A stretch of DNA of 64,000 nucleotides from Daldinia sp. FL1419 (taxonomy: Eukaryota > Ascomycota > Sordariomycetes > Xylariales > Hypoxylaceae). The stretch is taken from contig MU623374.1 in the NCBI GenBank assembly GCA_025201765.1, positions 186,001 to 250,000 of the forward strand. Reading direction: 5' to 3'. The notes under the pieces were generated by a model, which was given only the letters and a program-made list of their open reading frames with translations, was not told the DNA's origin and ran no database searches. Below are positions 1 to 11,842 of the stretch, piece by piece (the first letter of the stretch is position 1; the number at the start of each line of letters is the position of its first letter). A program made the translations under genes and the position numbers.

Positions 1-541
1 GCCCCTGGATCCTCGAGATTTTCGCCACCCGATACTGACCGCGCGTCGACCTCGCTTTCTGAATCGCTATCTTCGACGAATTTCTCGGCTGATACGCGCC
101 GTAACTTGGTTGCTGTGTTCGCGATGGCGGATTCAGCTTCGCTTTGGCTCGTACACGGGGTGAGCGCAACGTCAGTCACAACATAGACAGGAAAACCGCG
201 GACTTGCGCAACCTGCTGGCGGCCGGTAATAGTGATGAGATAACTCAAGCGGGAGACCGTGAAGAGCCCTGCGGGGAAGTCCAGTTAGAAACTACTTTAA
301 CAAATCTATCTATGAGCGTGATTTATTCTGGATGAGACTAACCCACAACCCCGAAAGCCTCAAAGGATGAATTTGGTTTCGAGGTATCCGGTGTTTGATC
401 GCGAGGAAGTGAAGATACTGTGGCATCTCCATACTTGATTTTGACCGGCACAGGGGTTCGTTGCCCTTTTGTCGCAAGAGGTTGGACTATGAGGCCGTCA
501 ACGGCTGCGCATATAAGCAGCTTTCGCGCGAGATTAGGCAT
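1..541 (-). CDS. SAC-domain phosphoinositide phosphatase, N-terminal part
   Basis: The gene reads leftwards and its 3' part lies outside the window. Exon 1 is 541-343, starting at ATG 541; the intron has donor GTTAGT, a TTCTAAC branch-like site and a CGCAG acceptor; exon 2 runs from 268 to the edge. About 155 codons are visible. The N-terminus (RKLLICAAVDGLIVQP) and the stretch RLSYLITITGRQQVAQVRG followed by FPVYVVTDVALTPC resemble the start of Sac1-homology proteins. These dephosphorylate phosphoinositides on membranes. The CX5R(T/S) catalytic motif would lie further on, so activity cannot be judged. The visible end is acidic and serine-rich (SDSESE), like a linker. The conserved stretch continues across the proposed splice, which supports the intron. 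Which SAC subfamily (Sac1, Fig4 or Sac2/INPP5F-like) is uncertain. Confidence 0.72.
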
Positions 542-1065
542 CCTTGATAGTTATGCATTCAATCATGATATTCGTACGTATATGAAGAAACTTCTACTAT
601 ATATGAACAGGAATGAAATGTATTAAGTTTAAGAAAATGATATGGTCATTTTTCATGGGTTTCTGCGATGATGTCTTGGATCAATTAAATTTTGGTGGGG
701 TTGCCTTGATTGCTGATGCCGTCACACGGTGGGGCAGAATCTCTCAAGGCTGGTTGGTTCAGGACGCGCTCAGAGATGCAGAAGTACATGTAACAAACGC
801 AGGTACACACGTTAAAGATAGATGTACCAATAGTAGCTTAAAAGCTTAAAGCTGGCACGCCATAATTCTTGGAGCACGGGGTAAAAAAGTAGGATCAGTA
901 CATTATAGCAAATAGCGAATAGCGAATCGAATCGCTTGCTAATGTGCTAATTAAATTTTATATATTCGCACCTATTCTCCCAGCTACAGATCTATTATAC
1001 CTTTTGCTTGGTAATAATCCCCAATGTAGCACCCTAAATTATCTTTCCTAACTCTAGGGGGTATC
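542..1065. other. intergenic, 524 bp
   Basis: This stretch separates the start of the SAC gene from the 3' end of SNU13; both are read leftwards. It must hold the SAC promoter and the SNU13 3' UTR. The plus-strand open frames inside it have no recognisable content. I see nothing else in it. Confidence 0.5.
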
Positions 1066-1619
1066 TTAAATCATGAGGCGCTCGATCTTGTCCCTCAAGC
1101 TACGGATCTGGCCGGAGAGATCGCTTGCCTCGTTGGAAAGGATACTCGCGGCAATGACAGCTCGGGATACACCGCAGGCTCGGCCAAGAGCAATCTACCC
1201 AATTGTCAGTATTTTATGATATACGCGAGATAATTTCCCACCAACCTTGCTAGGAACGTAGCAGTAGATCACGTTCTTGTCTTCGCAAAGAAGAGGAAGG
1301 TGTAGTAGGATAGCAAGCGGCGTGGTATCGGCGGCTAGAATGACGATTTCGGCAATACCTCTGGATAGTGCCTTGGTCACTTCGTTCGCACCCTTCTTAA
1401 GCTGGCGGGCATCTTCATTGAGACATAATTAGCGAATAGAACATTATTGAAGGCAATTGGCATATACTCACGGCCAGCCTGTTGCACCAAATCAAGAATT
1501 TCGGTGGTAAGAGCCGGGTCGGCGACGGGCCAAGCTGATAATAGGTCAGTACGATATGCAAGATGAACCAGTTGGTTGCGAAAAAGCTCACCTGCGCTTT
1601 GATCCTGGTTAGCAGACAT
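1066..1619 (-). CDS. SNU13: Snu13/15.5K, L7Ae-family snRNP and snoRNP protein
   Basis: Four exons read leftwards: 1619-1592, 1534-1472, 1412-1246 and 1194-1066, giving 128 aa, close to the usual size of this family. Introns begin GTGAGC, GTGAGT and GTTGGT and end in AG. The protein shows the L7Ae/Nhp2/Snu13 core: EILDLVQQA, QLKKGANEVTKALSRG, ILAADTTPLAILLHLP, LLCEDKNV and the tail ALGRACGVSRAVIAAS ending in ERLMI. In known members it binds kink-turn RNA in U4 snRNA within the U4/U6.U5 tri-snRNP and in box C/D snoRNAs, so it acts in nuclear splicing and rRNA modification. NLKKGANE-like and LLCEDKNV segments match Snu13 better than Nhp2. It is divergent from the V-ATPase subunit c gene with a 529-bp shared upstream region. 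The first exon is only 28 nt, so the exact start rests on splice-site fit. Confidence 0.93.
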
Positions 1620-2148
1620 TGTGACGGAGCAGGGTTCCTTGCGGTTGCTCGCCCTGGGGAGAAATATATGGAATAATGGGTTAAAAGTTGACTTGAAATG
1701 TCGAAAAATCTCAGTGAAGAACTGAACCAGAAAAGAAAAAAAAAATACCAAAAAAGTTCAAGGACCAAAAGGTCCAAGCTTCAGAACGCCAAGGAATTTA
1801 GATTTTCGGTTAAACCTTAAACCGGAATCCGCTGACATAATCTATGCTGCAGGTGACCCAGAGCTGCAAAATCAAGCCCCAATCAAAGGTAAACCTGGAA
1901 CCCAAGGCAAAGCAACACCTCTCTTCCCCGTAATAAGTACCACCACCCATTAACCACCATTACTTTCAATTACTAGAGCAACTTAAAACAATCTCTCATA
2001 TTACCACAACGCACAACTCTTAAAGCTCTCCCCCCATCAGCAAACTTTCCGTTTTATCTACCATTCTCATCTGTTCGCTTCGAGCTACTTTCATTCCGCA
2101 TTCCTTTATTTTCGTTTTTACTTCAAAAAACCCAATTACGTCGTCACA
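1620..2148. promoter_or_regulatory. shared divergent upstream region SNU13 / V-ATPase c
   Basis: This 529-bp segment lies between two start codons facing away from each other, so it must carry both promoters. The side next to the V-ATPase gene is rich in C and T (for example around 2026-2130), as is common upstream of strongly expressed fungal genes. I do not see a clear TATA box. Assignment as promoter is from position only. Confidence 0.5.
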
Positions 2149-2922
2149 ATGTCATACTCCGAAGCTTGGTACGTAGTTAATGATTGCCTCCTGACCTACC
2201 ACAAATCATCAATATCGCGAGCTTAAGGCAACGTCGCATCAGTTGTTATTCAGCTCACAATATATTCAATTCAATATGCTAACATTTTCCTTTACAGCCC
2301 GGTCTACGCGGTTAGTTTACTCTCCCTTGGCGCGCGTCTCGGCCAGCATACCTCCCTCTCCTAACCTTTGAGACGAATGCGACTCGGTATACAAAACTAA
2401 CTTCCGGTAGCCCTTTTTCGGCGCCATGGGCTGCACAGCAGCTATTGTTTTCACCTGCTTAGGTGCCTCCTACGGAACCGCCAAGTCCGGTGTTGGTATC
2501 GCGGCTATGGGTGTTTTGAGACCCGACCTCATCGTAAAGAGTACGCGCCATCTCCGGTCATCAACATGCTTGATTTAATAATACTAACTTTCTTAGACAT
2601 TGTTCCCGTCATTATGGCTGGTATCATTGGTATCTACGGTCTCGTCGTCTCTGTCTTGATTTCGGACGGTTTGTCCCAACAGCTCCCTCTTTACACTGGT
2701 TTCATTCAGCTTGGTGCGGGTCTCTCGGTGGGTCTTGCTGGGTTGGCCGCTGGTTTCGCTATCGGTATCGTCGGTGACGCAGGTGTACGAGGAACCGCTC
2801 AGCAGCCCAGACTCTTCGTCGGCATGATTCTTATCCTCATTTTCGCTGAAGTCTTGGGTCTTTACGGTCTCATCGTCGCCCTTTTGATGAATTCTAAGGC
2901 TAGCGTTGACGTCAGCTGCTAA
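2149..2922 (+). CDS. VMA3: V-type ATPase proteolipid subunit c (Vma3-like)
   Basis: Four exons: 2149-2168, 2298-2310, 2411-2540 and 2597-2922, giving 162 aa, the usual length for subunit c. Exon 2 is a 13-nt microexon; without it the N-terminus (MSYSEACPVYAPFFGAMG) cannot be assembled. The protein has four hydrophobic helices with the two-fold c-ring repeat: GASYGTAKSGVGI in the first half, and LAAGFAIGIVGDAGVRG plus ILIFAEVLGLYGL in the second. Glu139 in the last helix is the proton-binding carboxylate expected for this family. The product is part of the Vo ring that moves protons into vacuoles and endosomes. The GIVGDAGVRG loop and the helix-4 glutamate favour subunit c over c' or c'' paralogues, though c' cannot be fully excluded without alignment. 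Confidence 0.93.
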
Positions 2923-3853
2923 GGGACCGTCGTCCAATACCACGACTATCTATTCGACACGATGGTTCGAGGGTAAGAGGAAGTGACAAGCTGTTACTAG
3001 ATACACTTGACATGCCTCGATCTTGCGAGCTATTTCGTCCGAACAAACACACGACATAAACTACGACAGAGACTAGCCTAGCAATCGAAGACAAGGAACT
3101 AAGAGTTCTGAGGCAGCCAGGGGGTGTATTAAGAGTGGTGGAATGGGGTAGACGGTGACGACTGAGAAAGGACCCGCATTTGTATTACTTGTTGCTGCAT
3201 ATGTTGTACGCTCCGGAACGGTTTCTCATCATAGACTAATGGATGGGGAATCATGTACTCTAGGTTTGGTAATCGGTTCTCATGGAAGAGTGATTTTCAA
3301 AAATCAAAAATTTTGTGTTCACCATTAGAAGAAAATGTAACGGCTGTGTTTTGCGCATACTTACATATCATGAAGTGTAGCCCGCTTAACACCCATTCAG
3401 GACTACTATCCGGACGCTTGCTATCAGCCGAATTACCCAACGACGCAGTTTGAATTTACCATGAGTTGCCAGAGCATATCGGTCAAACTTCCATCACTTG
3501 TGGTAAGTTTGATACAACCTGTAAGCAGACAATGGCCAGGTAGTGTATGTCGAGTAGTGGTTCTCACATTAGAACCAGCATCAAACTAATATGAAAGACG
3601 AGTAGCCGATTTGTGCATTGCTACATTAATACCGCTCTCAAACCCTCGAATACCATATGTAGGTAGTAGGTACCTAGGCAATACCCTCAAGCACCTATGC
3701 TACATAGCCCTGCCCTTCCTACGTAATATGCATTATGAGAAGGCACACATAATTGAAGGGCAAAATATTTCGATCGATATAAGATAGGTGTTATTAAGCC
3801 CATACTAAATAAAAATAAAAGGATCCCTAGGAAGGGGAAAGGGCAAAAAGCGA
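2923..3853. other. intergenic, 931 bp
   Basis: The first few hundred bases are the 3' UTR of the V-ATPase gene. The rest is unremarkable, with a TAGGTACCTAGG palindromic word near 3667. Short open frames here show no protein-like content. The tRNA-Met gene follows. Confidence 0.5.
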
Positions 3854-3958
3854 TGCTCTGGGTGAGGCTCGAACTCACGACCTTTGGATATCCCAATTCT
3901 GGTGAATTGAGTCATATTTCTATGAGACCAACGCTCTGACCAACTGAGCCACCAAAGC
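3854..3958 (-). tRNA. tRNA-Met (CAU), elongator type, with intron
   Basis: Read on the minus strand, the 5' end GCTTTGG pairs with CCAGAGC (one G-T pair) plus discriminator A at 3854. The D arm (TGGCTCAGTTGGTCAGAGC) and T arm (GTGAGTTCGAGCCTCAC) are complete. The anticodon CAT lies in loop CTCATA, with an intron of about 31 nt (3890-3920) after the base 3' of the anticodon. The T arm GTTCGAG and the acceptor fit elongator rather than initiator tRNA-Met. Confidence 0.9.
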
Positions 3959-4563
3959 TACTTGTTTTCTCCTTGTGCCTTTAGAGTTCCGAAGACGCAA
4001 TCCTATTGGCGGAGTTGAAAGATGGTTTCTTATTGGTGTCTAAGTAGGTACCTCCTGTTTGCTGCTGAGAAACTCCGATTCGGCCGAGAAATTCGCCGTG
4101 ACACGACCAGAATGCGAATAACTCCGTTCAAAAACCAATACTAAATCCTTATTGTGTATCCACCCAGATACACCCCTTCCAACTTTCTATGTGTCGTTGA
4201 ACATAGTCGGGACGTAACCTTTAAAAGGGTCATCTGTACCCCATACTCCCCCAGATAACTTCATGGCCCCCAACTTCGACGACGAATCAAAAGTTACCGT
4301 GTCCGCGTATCGCCCTCCCGCATATTTCCCCACAAACGCACCTCTCGTCTATATAATTCACCTGCTAGATACAGGTAGCTAGCTACCTACATGTATGCAT
4401 CGTAGCTATGCACCATAGCTATGCACTCCAAGCTACGATATCACCAGCTCGTGACCATGTTGCCCATAAACGTCCCTAAATATCCATAACGTAGCTGTAT
4501 AAAAGCCGAAGAAGCCCCCGGGAAGGAAAGCTTGATGGAAATGGAGTAGATCAGTAGGTTGCA
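3959..4563. other. intergenic upstream of the GH31 gene, 605 bp
   Basis: It holds the upstream region of the alpha-glucosidase. At 4376-4436 there is a run of short imperfect repeats built on TAGCTATGCA/GTAGCTA, giving local dyad symmetry that could be a regulator-binding patch. No gene is visible. Confidence 0.5.
4498..4505 (+). promoter_or_regulatory. TATA box upstream of GH31 gene
   Basis: A TATAAAAG octamer lies 59 bp before the start codon of the secreted glucosidase, a normal distance for a regulated fungal promoter. The call rests on motif and position only. Confidence 0.5.
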
Positions 4564-7246
4564 ATGAAGCCTCTCTTTTCTCTAGCAGCCTTTGCGGCCA
4601 ACGTTCTTGCGACGTCCGTCGAGGATTGTCCTGGCTATACAGCTTCTAATGTTATAGACGCAGATGGTACTCTTACTGCAGATTTGACACTTGCCAGTGG
4701 CGCATGTAATATTTATGGCACAGACCTGCCCGACCTCAAGTTGCTTGTCGAGTATCAGACTGGTATGTTATTTAAACCGAGCTCGAGGCCTATATAATAC
4801 CATACCAACTAAACAACAAATAGATACTCGGTTACATGTAAAGATATATGATACCGGCCTTGATGTATACCAAGTTCAAGAACATATACTTTCAAGACCA
4901 TCTAGCCAAAATGTCTCTTCATCAGATGCCGCCTTGAAGTTTTCGCTTATAGAAGAGCCCTTCTCTTTTTCCATCACACGGTCTAGCTCAGGAGATGTCT
5001 TATTTAATACCAACGGAAGCCAACTAGTATTCGAATCTCAATATGTCTACCTTAGGACGCAATTGCCTAGAGATCCCAATATTTATGGGCTAGGCGAGCA
5101 TAGTGATTCCTTTCGACTCCCTAGTGAGAAATATCAGCGCACCTTCTGGAACTCAGAGTCACCTTTTATTCCGCGACACTCAAACCTCTACGGAACTCAC
5201 CCTATGTACCTTGACCACCGAGGTGCTTCAGGTTCCCATGGCGTCTTTCTCCTAAACGCAAACGGAATGGATATCAACATAGATCAGACAGACTCAGGTG
5301 ACCAGTTCCTGGAGTATAATATCATCGGCGGAGTACTTGACTTTTATTTCTTGGCTGGGCCTAGCCCCTCTGAGGTGAGTCGACAGTATGCTGAAGTTGT
5401 AGGCCTGCCTGCTATGATGTCTTATTGGACATTTGGTTTTCATCAATGCAAATACGGGTACTGGGATGTGAACTACGCTGCTGAAGTCGTTGCGAACTAT
5501 TCTACAGCAAATATCCCTCTTGAGACACTATGGGGTGATATCGATTATATGGATCTCCGACAAGTGTTTACTACAGACCCGGAGAGATTTCCTTTGCATA
5601 AAATGCGAGAACTAGTCGATACTCTGCATAAGAGAAACCAGCATTATATCATGATGCTCGACCCCGGTATCCACAAGTCTGGGAACTATTCTACCTTTAC
5701 TAGAGGCGATGAGAAAGGCGTCTTCCTCAAAGCTGACGACGGATCTAACTATCGAGGAGTCCAATGGGCTGGCGAGGTTGTCTGGCCAGATTGGATCGCG
5801 CCGAATACCCAAGACTGGTGGACGGATGAGATCTTGCGCTTTTTCGATCCTGAAACTGGTATCGACATTGACGGTGCTTGGAACGACATGAACGAAGCGT
5901 CCAACTTTTGCGGCGACGTCTCCTGTGACCCAACACAGGCAGCCAAACAGGGCAATAACCCCCCTCAGCCGACCAACCCTCCCCGAGACAACACCGGACG
6001 GCCTATCCCTGGGTTCCCTGATGACTTCCAGCCCGCCCCGGCCACCAAGTCTAGGACACTGCAGTCTAGACAGACGAATGGTGGGCAGATGAAGGGCCTT
6101 CCCGATCGGGACCTCTTCAAGCCCAAGTACCGTATCAACAACCACAAGGGTGAACTAAGCGATGCCACGCTTTATAGCAACATTACAAATGCAGACGGCA
6201 CCTACCAATACGACACTCACAACCTCTACGGCCTAACTATGATTACCACAACCCGAAACTCGCTCCTAACCCGGCGCCCCAAGAGCCGTCCCTTCGTGCT
6301 AACTCGCTCGTCCTTCGCGGGCGCCGGCTCTCGTGCCGCGCACTGGTTCGGCGACAACAACTCGACATGGTCTGACTACCGAGTGACGATCCCGCAACTC
6401 CTGGGTTTCACCGCCGTGCACGCGGTCCCGATGGTCGGCTCCGACGTCTGCGGGTTCAACGGCGTAGCCGACGAGCACATGTGTGCGCGTTGGGCTCTGC
6501 TTGGCGCCTTCATGCCCTTCTATCGTAACCACGCGGACATATCGGCTCCGGCGCAGGAATTCTATCTCTGGGACTTGGTCGCCCAGGCCGCGAGGAAGGC
6601 TATCGACGCGCGGTATAAGCTCCTGGATTACGTGTACACGGCGATGTACCGAGCTAGCGAGACCGGGGAACCGATTGCCAACCCGCTGTTTTTCGTGTAC
6701 CCCGAGGACGAGAAGACGTTTGGTATCGATACGCAGTTTTTCTACGGAGATGCGATTCTAGTCTCGCCCGTTACGGAGGACTACAGCCAGAGCGTCACGT
6801 ATTACTTGCCGGACGATATCTTCTACGATTTCTGGACGCTGGAGCCAGTTCGTGGGAAGGGTGAGACGGTTACTGCGGATAATGTCGCTTGGACTGATAT
6901 CCCGGTCCACATCCGCGGGGGTACGGTGCTGCCTCTTCGGAGTGAGTCGGCGAATACCACTACGTTGCTGAGACAGAATAATTTCCAAATCGTTGTGGCG
7001 CCGGGCTTGGACGGCAAGGCCAAGGGGTCGTTGTACCTGGATGACGGAGATAGCTTGGATGTCGGCGATGCTAAGTCGGATATAAGCTTTACGTGGGACG
7101 GCGCGACGCTTCAGGTTAATGGCACATTTGGTTACTCGACTGATGTCGTGGTAGAGAGTGTGGTGCTTCTTGGCGGTGAGAAGCCGGTTACTCAGAAGGG
7201 ATCGTGGCCTCTCGATGGGCCGTTTGAGGTTGCATTCGAATCTTGA
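4564..7246 (+). CDS. secreted GH31 alpha/beta-glucosidase, AgdC-like
   Basis: Two exons (4564-4762 and 4824-7246; donor GTATGT, acceptor AAATAG) give 873 aa, about the length of the AgdC group. The N-terminus is a typical signal peptide (hydrophobic core about residues 4-16), followed by CPGYTASNV. Family 31 marks are present: GLGEHSDSFRLP, WTFGFHQCKYGYWDV, the nucleophile region WNDMNEASNF with Asp421, and HWFGDNN with the acid/base candidate Asp577. It should release glucose from the non-reducing end of alpha-linked (and possibly beta-linked) glucosides outside the cell. Many N-x-S/T sites suggest glycosylation. The WNDMNE form differs at one residue from the WIDMNE I recall for AgdC relatives, and the catalytic Asp is kept. 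An in-frame reading through the intron would give a shorter protein without signal peptide, so the spliced model is preferred. The gene looks intact. Confidence 0.93.
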
Positions 7247-8558
7247 GTCGAATCTTCGATAGTTTCGAGTCACGATTAGCTATCTAGAATAAATGTCAAC
7301 CAAAAGTTTTACCGTATAGGGGGACCCAAGCCCAGTATAATATAAACCGATTAGCCTTGAAGCCCCCTTTTCTCTTAGCCGTAGTTTCACCCAGTATGGT
7401 CTTCTCTACTTAAGTACCCAAGTAAATACCTAGGTTTCTAGATCGTGACCTTTCCCATCTATCAATGATCCCCAATTATATCACAAGTTCTCGCTATTCC
7501 AAGACTATACTATGCTTAAGTGACGTAGCATACGGTAAGGTACTTGAGCCGAATCTTGCTTTTACACAGGTCTTAGGATAGGTTGCTGCCTATATTCATC
7601 GTCAGGAGGTGACTTCGTTGTCACTTATGAAGGAGAGTTGTCCGTGCATGATAGTTGCACACAGGCTCAGGTATAGGTGACTCATCAAGGTCTGCCTAAC
7701 ACCAAGTTTCACCAGCTACGATCCTCGACGAATGGTGGATTATAAACATGTCGGTCTTGGTTTATCAAGGATTTATAGATATCGACGAAAACAAAATACA
7801 GTGCTTCGTAGATACTTAGGTACCTAAAGTACTGTCGTTATCTCAAAATAAGTTATGTACCTCTCGACATTCTTATCGGTCACAAATAATTAAAGCTATT
7901 CTTTGTCGATTCCTACTTTTTACAATGTTAATTACCTAACGGATGTTATTCACTTCAGTCTTCAATTCGCTACGTCTGGTACTTGCATGTACCTAATGTA
8001 CTTATCCGCCTGATCCTTGCCGGATCAGACCCACTATGGGAGCCCTGGCCCCGGGCTGCCAGGGCTGCCAGGCTGTTAGGCTGCTGAGACGTCTGGACGT
8101 TAAGAAAAAAGAAAAAAAAAAACCTTGGAAAGTGGGCATCGATAAAAAAGAAAAAAAAGAAACTGCAGGCAAAAGGCAGGTGCATGCAAAAGATTACATA
8201 AGGTGACCCATCCCTCTGTTACGCCTTGTACGACTTTACGGTTCTGCGCTTTACTCTCCACTACAGCTTTTGGAGCTCCAGAAACGGGAAGCATCTAATT
8301 TGCCTTGTTTCTAGCGCATTTTTAAAACTAACCACCCAAGTTCTGAGTCTCAAGTCCCCAACGCTTGCGCTTTCCTGGGCTTGTAGCATATCGGATGCGT
8401 TCTTGTCGCCGATAAGAATTTCTTTCCCTCCGTATTCTCCGTTTTATTTTTCTTTTCTCTTTCAGTCTCCCGGATTTGTTAATTTACTGGGAAATTCCTG
8501 TCTCGACAAGAAACCAAGGCTATCGCCGAGCCAGGGAGGGGTCAGTCTCTCTCTCTCT

Positions 8559-8597
<39 letters not shown>

Positions 8598-8689
8598 ACG
8601 TTGCAGGTTCGCCTTTATTTTCACCTACGCGTCTTGCATATTGACAAACCGTGCTAACGTGCCTCGGGAATATAGTCACGTCAAGCATC
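7247..8689. other. intergenic, 1.44 kb
   Basis: It contains the 3' UTR of the GH31 gene, then sequence with several TACCTAGG-type words, A-rich patches at 8105-8161 and a pyrimidine-rich segment leading into the Pab2-like gene. Open frames here are low-complexity shadows. No gene is visible. Confidence 0.5.
8546..8593 (+). repeat. (TC)n then T32 tract
   Basis: An alternating TC run at 8546-8561 is followed by 32 consecutive T (8562-8593), about 97 bp before the start codon of the Pab2-like gene. It is a simple repeat, possibly a nucleosome-excluding promoter element. Confidence 0.85.
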
Positions 8690-9466
8690 ATGTCCGACAC
8701 GAATCACGATGAGCGCGATATTACTGGAGAGGACCCCATGGTCAACGAGGAGGGTAATGATGAGGTGCGACTTCCATTCCGATCCCAGTATAGACAGTCC
8801 TATCGAGATGTTTTGTACGAGAGTAAAGTTTATTCGATCTTGTTGGCTAACAAGAAATGCCTGCGCATAGGAAGAGATTTCGGCAATGAAGAAACGCGTT
8901 GCTGAGATGGAGCAGGAAGCGGCCAAACTCCGTGAGATGCATGCTGCTCTCGAAGAAAGAGGGCAAGAAGTCTCGGAGGACAGATCCGACGTTGATAGCC
9001 GAAGCATCTTCGTTGGAAATGTCGACTACTCTGTCTCTCCCGAGGAGATACAAGCTCATTTCCAGAGCTGTGGTTCTATTAACCGTGTGACTATCCTGCT
9101 AGACAAGTTCACCGGACAACCTAAAGGGTATGTAAATCCGATTTATCTCCGCAGGTGGTTTTGTCTTATTTTCGTCGACTCACATCTGTCCTCTATAGCT
9201 ACGCGTACGTCGAGTTTACTGAACCAAGCCTCGTTGCCCAAGCCTTGGTGCTGAATGACAGCGTCCTCAAAGGGCGTAACATCAAGGTTACTCCTAAGCG
9301 AACCAATATTCCGGGGCTAAGTCGTGGTCGTGGCCGCGGTCGTGGGGGTTTCGGTGGCCCAGGACGAGGCTACTACGGTGGAAGAGGTGGATTTGCGCCA
9401 CGAGGGGGTTTCTATCGGGGTGGTTATCGAGGCCGAGCAAGAGGAAGCGGCTTTAATCCCTACTGA
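8690..9466 (+). CDS. nuclear poly(A)-binding protein, Pab2/PABPN1-like
   Basis: Three exons (8690-8764, 8871-9127, 9199-9466) give 199 aa. Residues about 26-57 form an Ala/Glu-rich coiled coil (MKKRVAEMEQEAAKLREM). One RRM follows, with RNP2 SIFVGNVDY near residues 70-78 and RNP1 KGYAYVEF at 110-117, the latter assembled across the second intron. The C-terminus is an RGG/GRG-rich tail ending in GFNPY. This coiled coil, single RRM and Arg/Gly tail order is that of PABPN1 and S. pombe Pab2, which bind poly(A) tails in the nucleus and help 3' end formation and RNA decay. Arginine methylation of the tail is likely by analogy. The first donor (GTGCGA) is weak; an alternative GTAATG donor exists a few bases upstream but does not keep frame with the chosen acceptor. 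Confidence 0.88.
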
Positions 9467-11842
9467 GGTTGACAGGGTCCGTTTTCTTTAATCTTCTCGC
9501 TTTAGCCCTTGAGAGGCTCGAAGATGTCACAAATGGAGAGAAAAAAAGTTTATGATTAATAGCGCAAGGGAAATATGGTTTACCTATGGCCTTGGATTCT
9601 ATAGGAATTGGCAGACGAATGCCGACTGGGTATGTGGAATGCATACGGGACTTTTACTAGATCACCGACTTCGCAGGTATGGCGCAACGTTGCCAGGTGG
9701 CGTACTTCACGATTATTTTTCTTATGCCTCCACATCCAAACCCAAGGAAGTGTTTCCAGGCGAGACTCAGCCGTAGAAAAAGGATGGGCACGTGAGGCAT
9801 TTGTTACCTTGGCCTTCGTTGCGTATTTGCCAGGCACGACTATCACCCCTCAAAGACGTCAAGAAAGGATAATCTTCACATAGCACCCATACACTTGACC
9901 TTGACTCGGGAGATTGGTGGCTGACGAACGATATGCGGTCTGCCTATGGATTTAGTAAAATTCGAATTCTTCGACAAGGAAAGAAACGCAATCTAACGAA
10001 GTATTTCCGACTTTAATATATTTTAAGCAGATTAAGCAGAAAGAACGCTATTAATAGGGGCTGGGGTTCGAATAATTCTGCCTTATCCCCCTACCAATTT
10101 GTAATTGCTAGTTACAACATATGAAAAAAATAACGGTTGACATCTAGACGACAATCGTCGTCCATTTGTTATCATTCGTAGTCCAGCCAACCTATAAATG
10201 TGACTAAGCGAGTTCTGTTGATCATATTGTGTAGTATTTCATATGATATAGTCACATGCAAGATCAAAAACCGAGACCCAGTCCTTGAGAAATATATTTT
10301 GTGATTTATAATAATCTTTTTTTTTTTGTTCAAGCTGGTGCCTCCCGGGGAATAAATACCTACCTTAAATATAATGCCGAGTACAAAAGGGACCGGATAA
10401 CGGCACGGCCCAGATCTATCAAACTTGAAGAGCCAATTAATAAACCGGTCTATTATTCTTCTGACCGTATTGCCGTATTATCCTGGAAGCTCCCCGAGGC
10501 TTAGACCCTGGGGTGCTCTGAGGCTGCCGAATGAGAGAAGCCTCTTATTTATCGGCTCATCCACGCGTCATGTAATCAAAGCGGTTTGCATATGTAGGAC
10601 CAAGGTAATATAAAGGGATTATGTAAGCTTGAAGCCACTGAGGGAGGGATGAAGATTGGGAATATTGATCCAACTACCTAATCTTTTGCAAAGCTGCTGT
10701 TATAATGTATTAGTAGATGTAGGAAGAGAAGGGCATACATAATTCAAGGTTAATAACAAATACTGCATTTTGCGCAGTTGCATGATGATCCCATTTTAAT
10801 GAAACACATATCCAGCTTTGGACGGCGAGAGTTGCGAACGGTTTGAAGTAGGGGGTCAGTGATGTGATGTAAAAGGAAGGATATTTTAAAACTGATTGGA
10901 CACGCCTGTCGCATTACAGATCCGATACCTAGGTACATGTACTCATACAGTAAGTAGGTTTCCATTGGGTAGGTGAGGTCCTTTACCTGATTTGCGTTAC
11001 TGAAGTCCATATGCTTATTGTTGGCAGATACTTCCAAGATCTAATAATTGATAGCTTAAAAGAATGTATAGAATATCTAAATGTACGTGAATATTTGCGC
11101 GCAGGACGTTGCATGCATTATCCTGTTTCCTAGCGCTTGCACAGCCTCAACTACCTCATACATGTAGGTACGGCCGCTAGGAGGTATTGGACCGGATCGA
11201 TTCAGCGCTATTATGTATTGTATTTAGGTGGTATTAGCTGTGTTAGTGCGGGTACCTAGGTAGGTATGTACAATACTAAGGTGTGTTGAGTACATCACGA
11301 AGGTACCGCCTACCCAAGGTTGTTTGGGCATGCAGGGCATGTACATAGTAGGAGGTTAGCATTCAGGGCATTTGTGGTAGGTCAAGGTAATCGATCGTTG
11401 TTGTTACGCCACTGCGCCCACTGTCCACTTGCCCACTCTACCCACTTGCCCGCTAGAGAGAAACCTATCACTGCTACCCACTGCGACTTACACTTACCTT
11501 AACTTCATAACTTCCCACTCGCTAGTGGCTATTACCATCAAGACTCCACGAGGCTCACCATTTGCGTACCTTCATTCACTTTTTAGAATCTTAGACGAGT
11601 AAAACAAGAAAACCAAACCAGGAAAAAAAAGCATAAAAAAACAAACAGACAATTTATCGAATTAAATTACTCATCTATATTATTCAATATCCATTCACAG
11701 TTGACCGAATACGGACGGAACCCCTCCTTTGGAACGGGGACGCCTAGGTTGCCAGGTGGGATTCCGGGATCCAAAGAAGGTCATGAGAGAGAAGTGAAAG
11801 ACGCTTGACTTCATTCCAACCCGTGAAGCAGCCATTTTAGTT
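9467..11842. other. intergenic, 2.38 kb
   Basis: After the Pab2-like gene's 3' UTR there is no supported gene. The stretch holds several TACCTAGGTA-type palindromes (10926-10935, 11253-11266) and T/A tracts. The stretch just before 11843 is the HulA upstream region. Open frames of up to about 95 codons are not protein-like. Confidence 0.5.

Noticed and set aside
1..186. Plus-strand open frame at the left edge
   Set aside because: It is open by chance; the minus strand of the same bases encodes conserved SAC-domain sequence continuous with an upstream exon.
613..849. 78-codon plus-strand frame
   Set aside because: It lies between two minus-strand genes, has no family resemblance, and its composition looks random.
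5612..6145. 177-codon minus-strand frame inside the GH31 gene
   Set aside because: It is an antisense shadow of a strongly supported coding exon with catalytic motifs on the other strand.
6758..7273. 171-codon minus-strand frame at the end of the GH31 gene
   Set aside because: Also an antisense shadow; no domain is recognisable.
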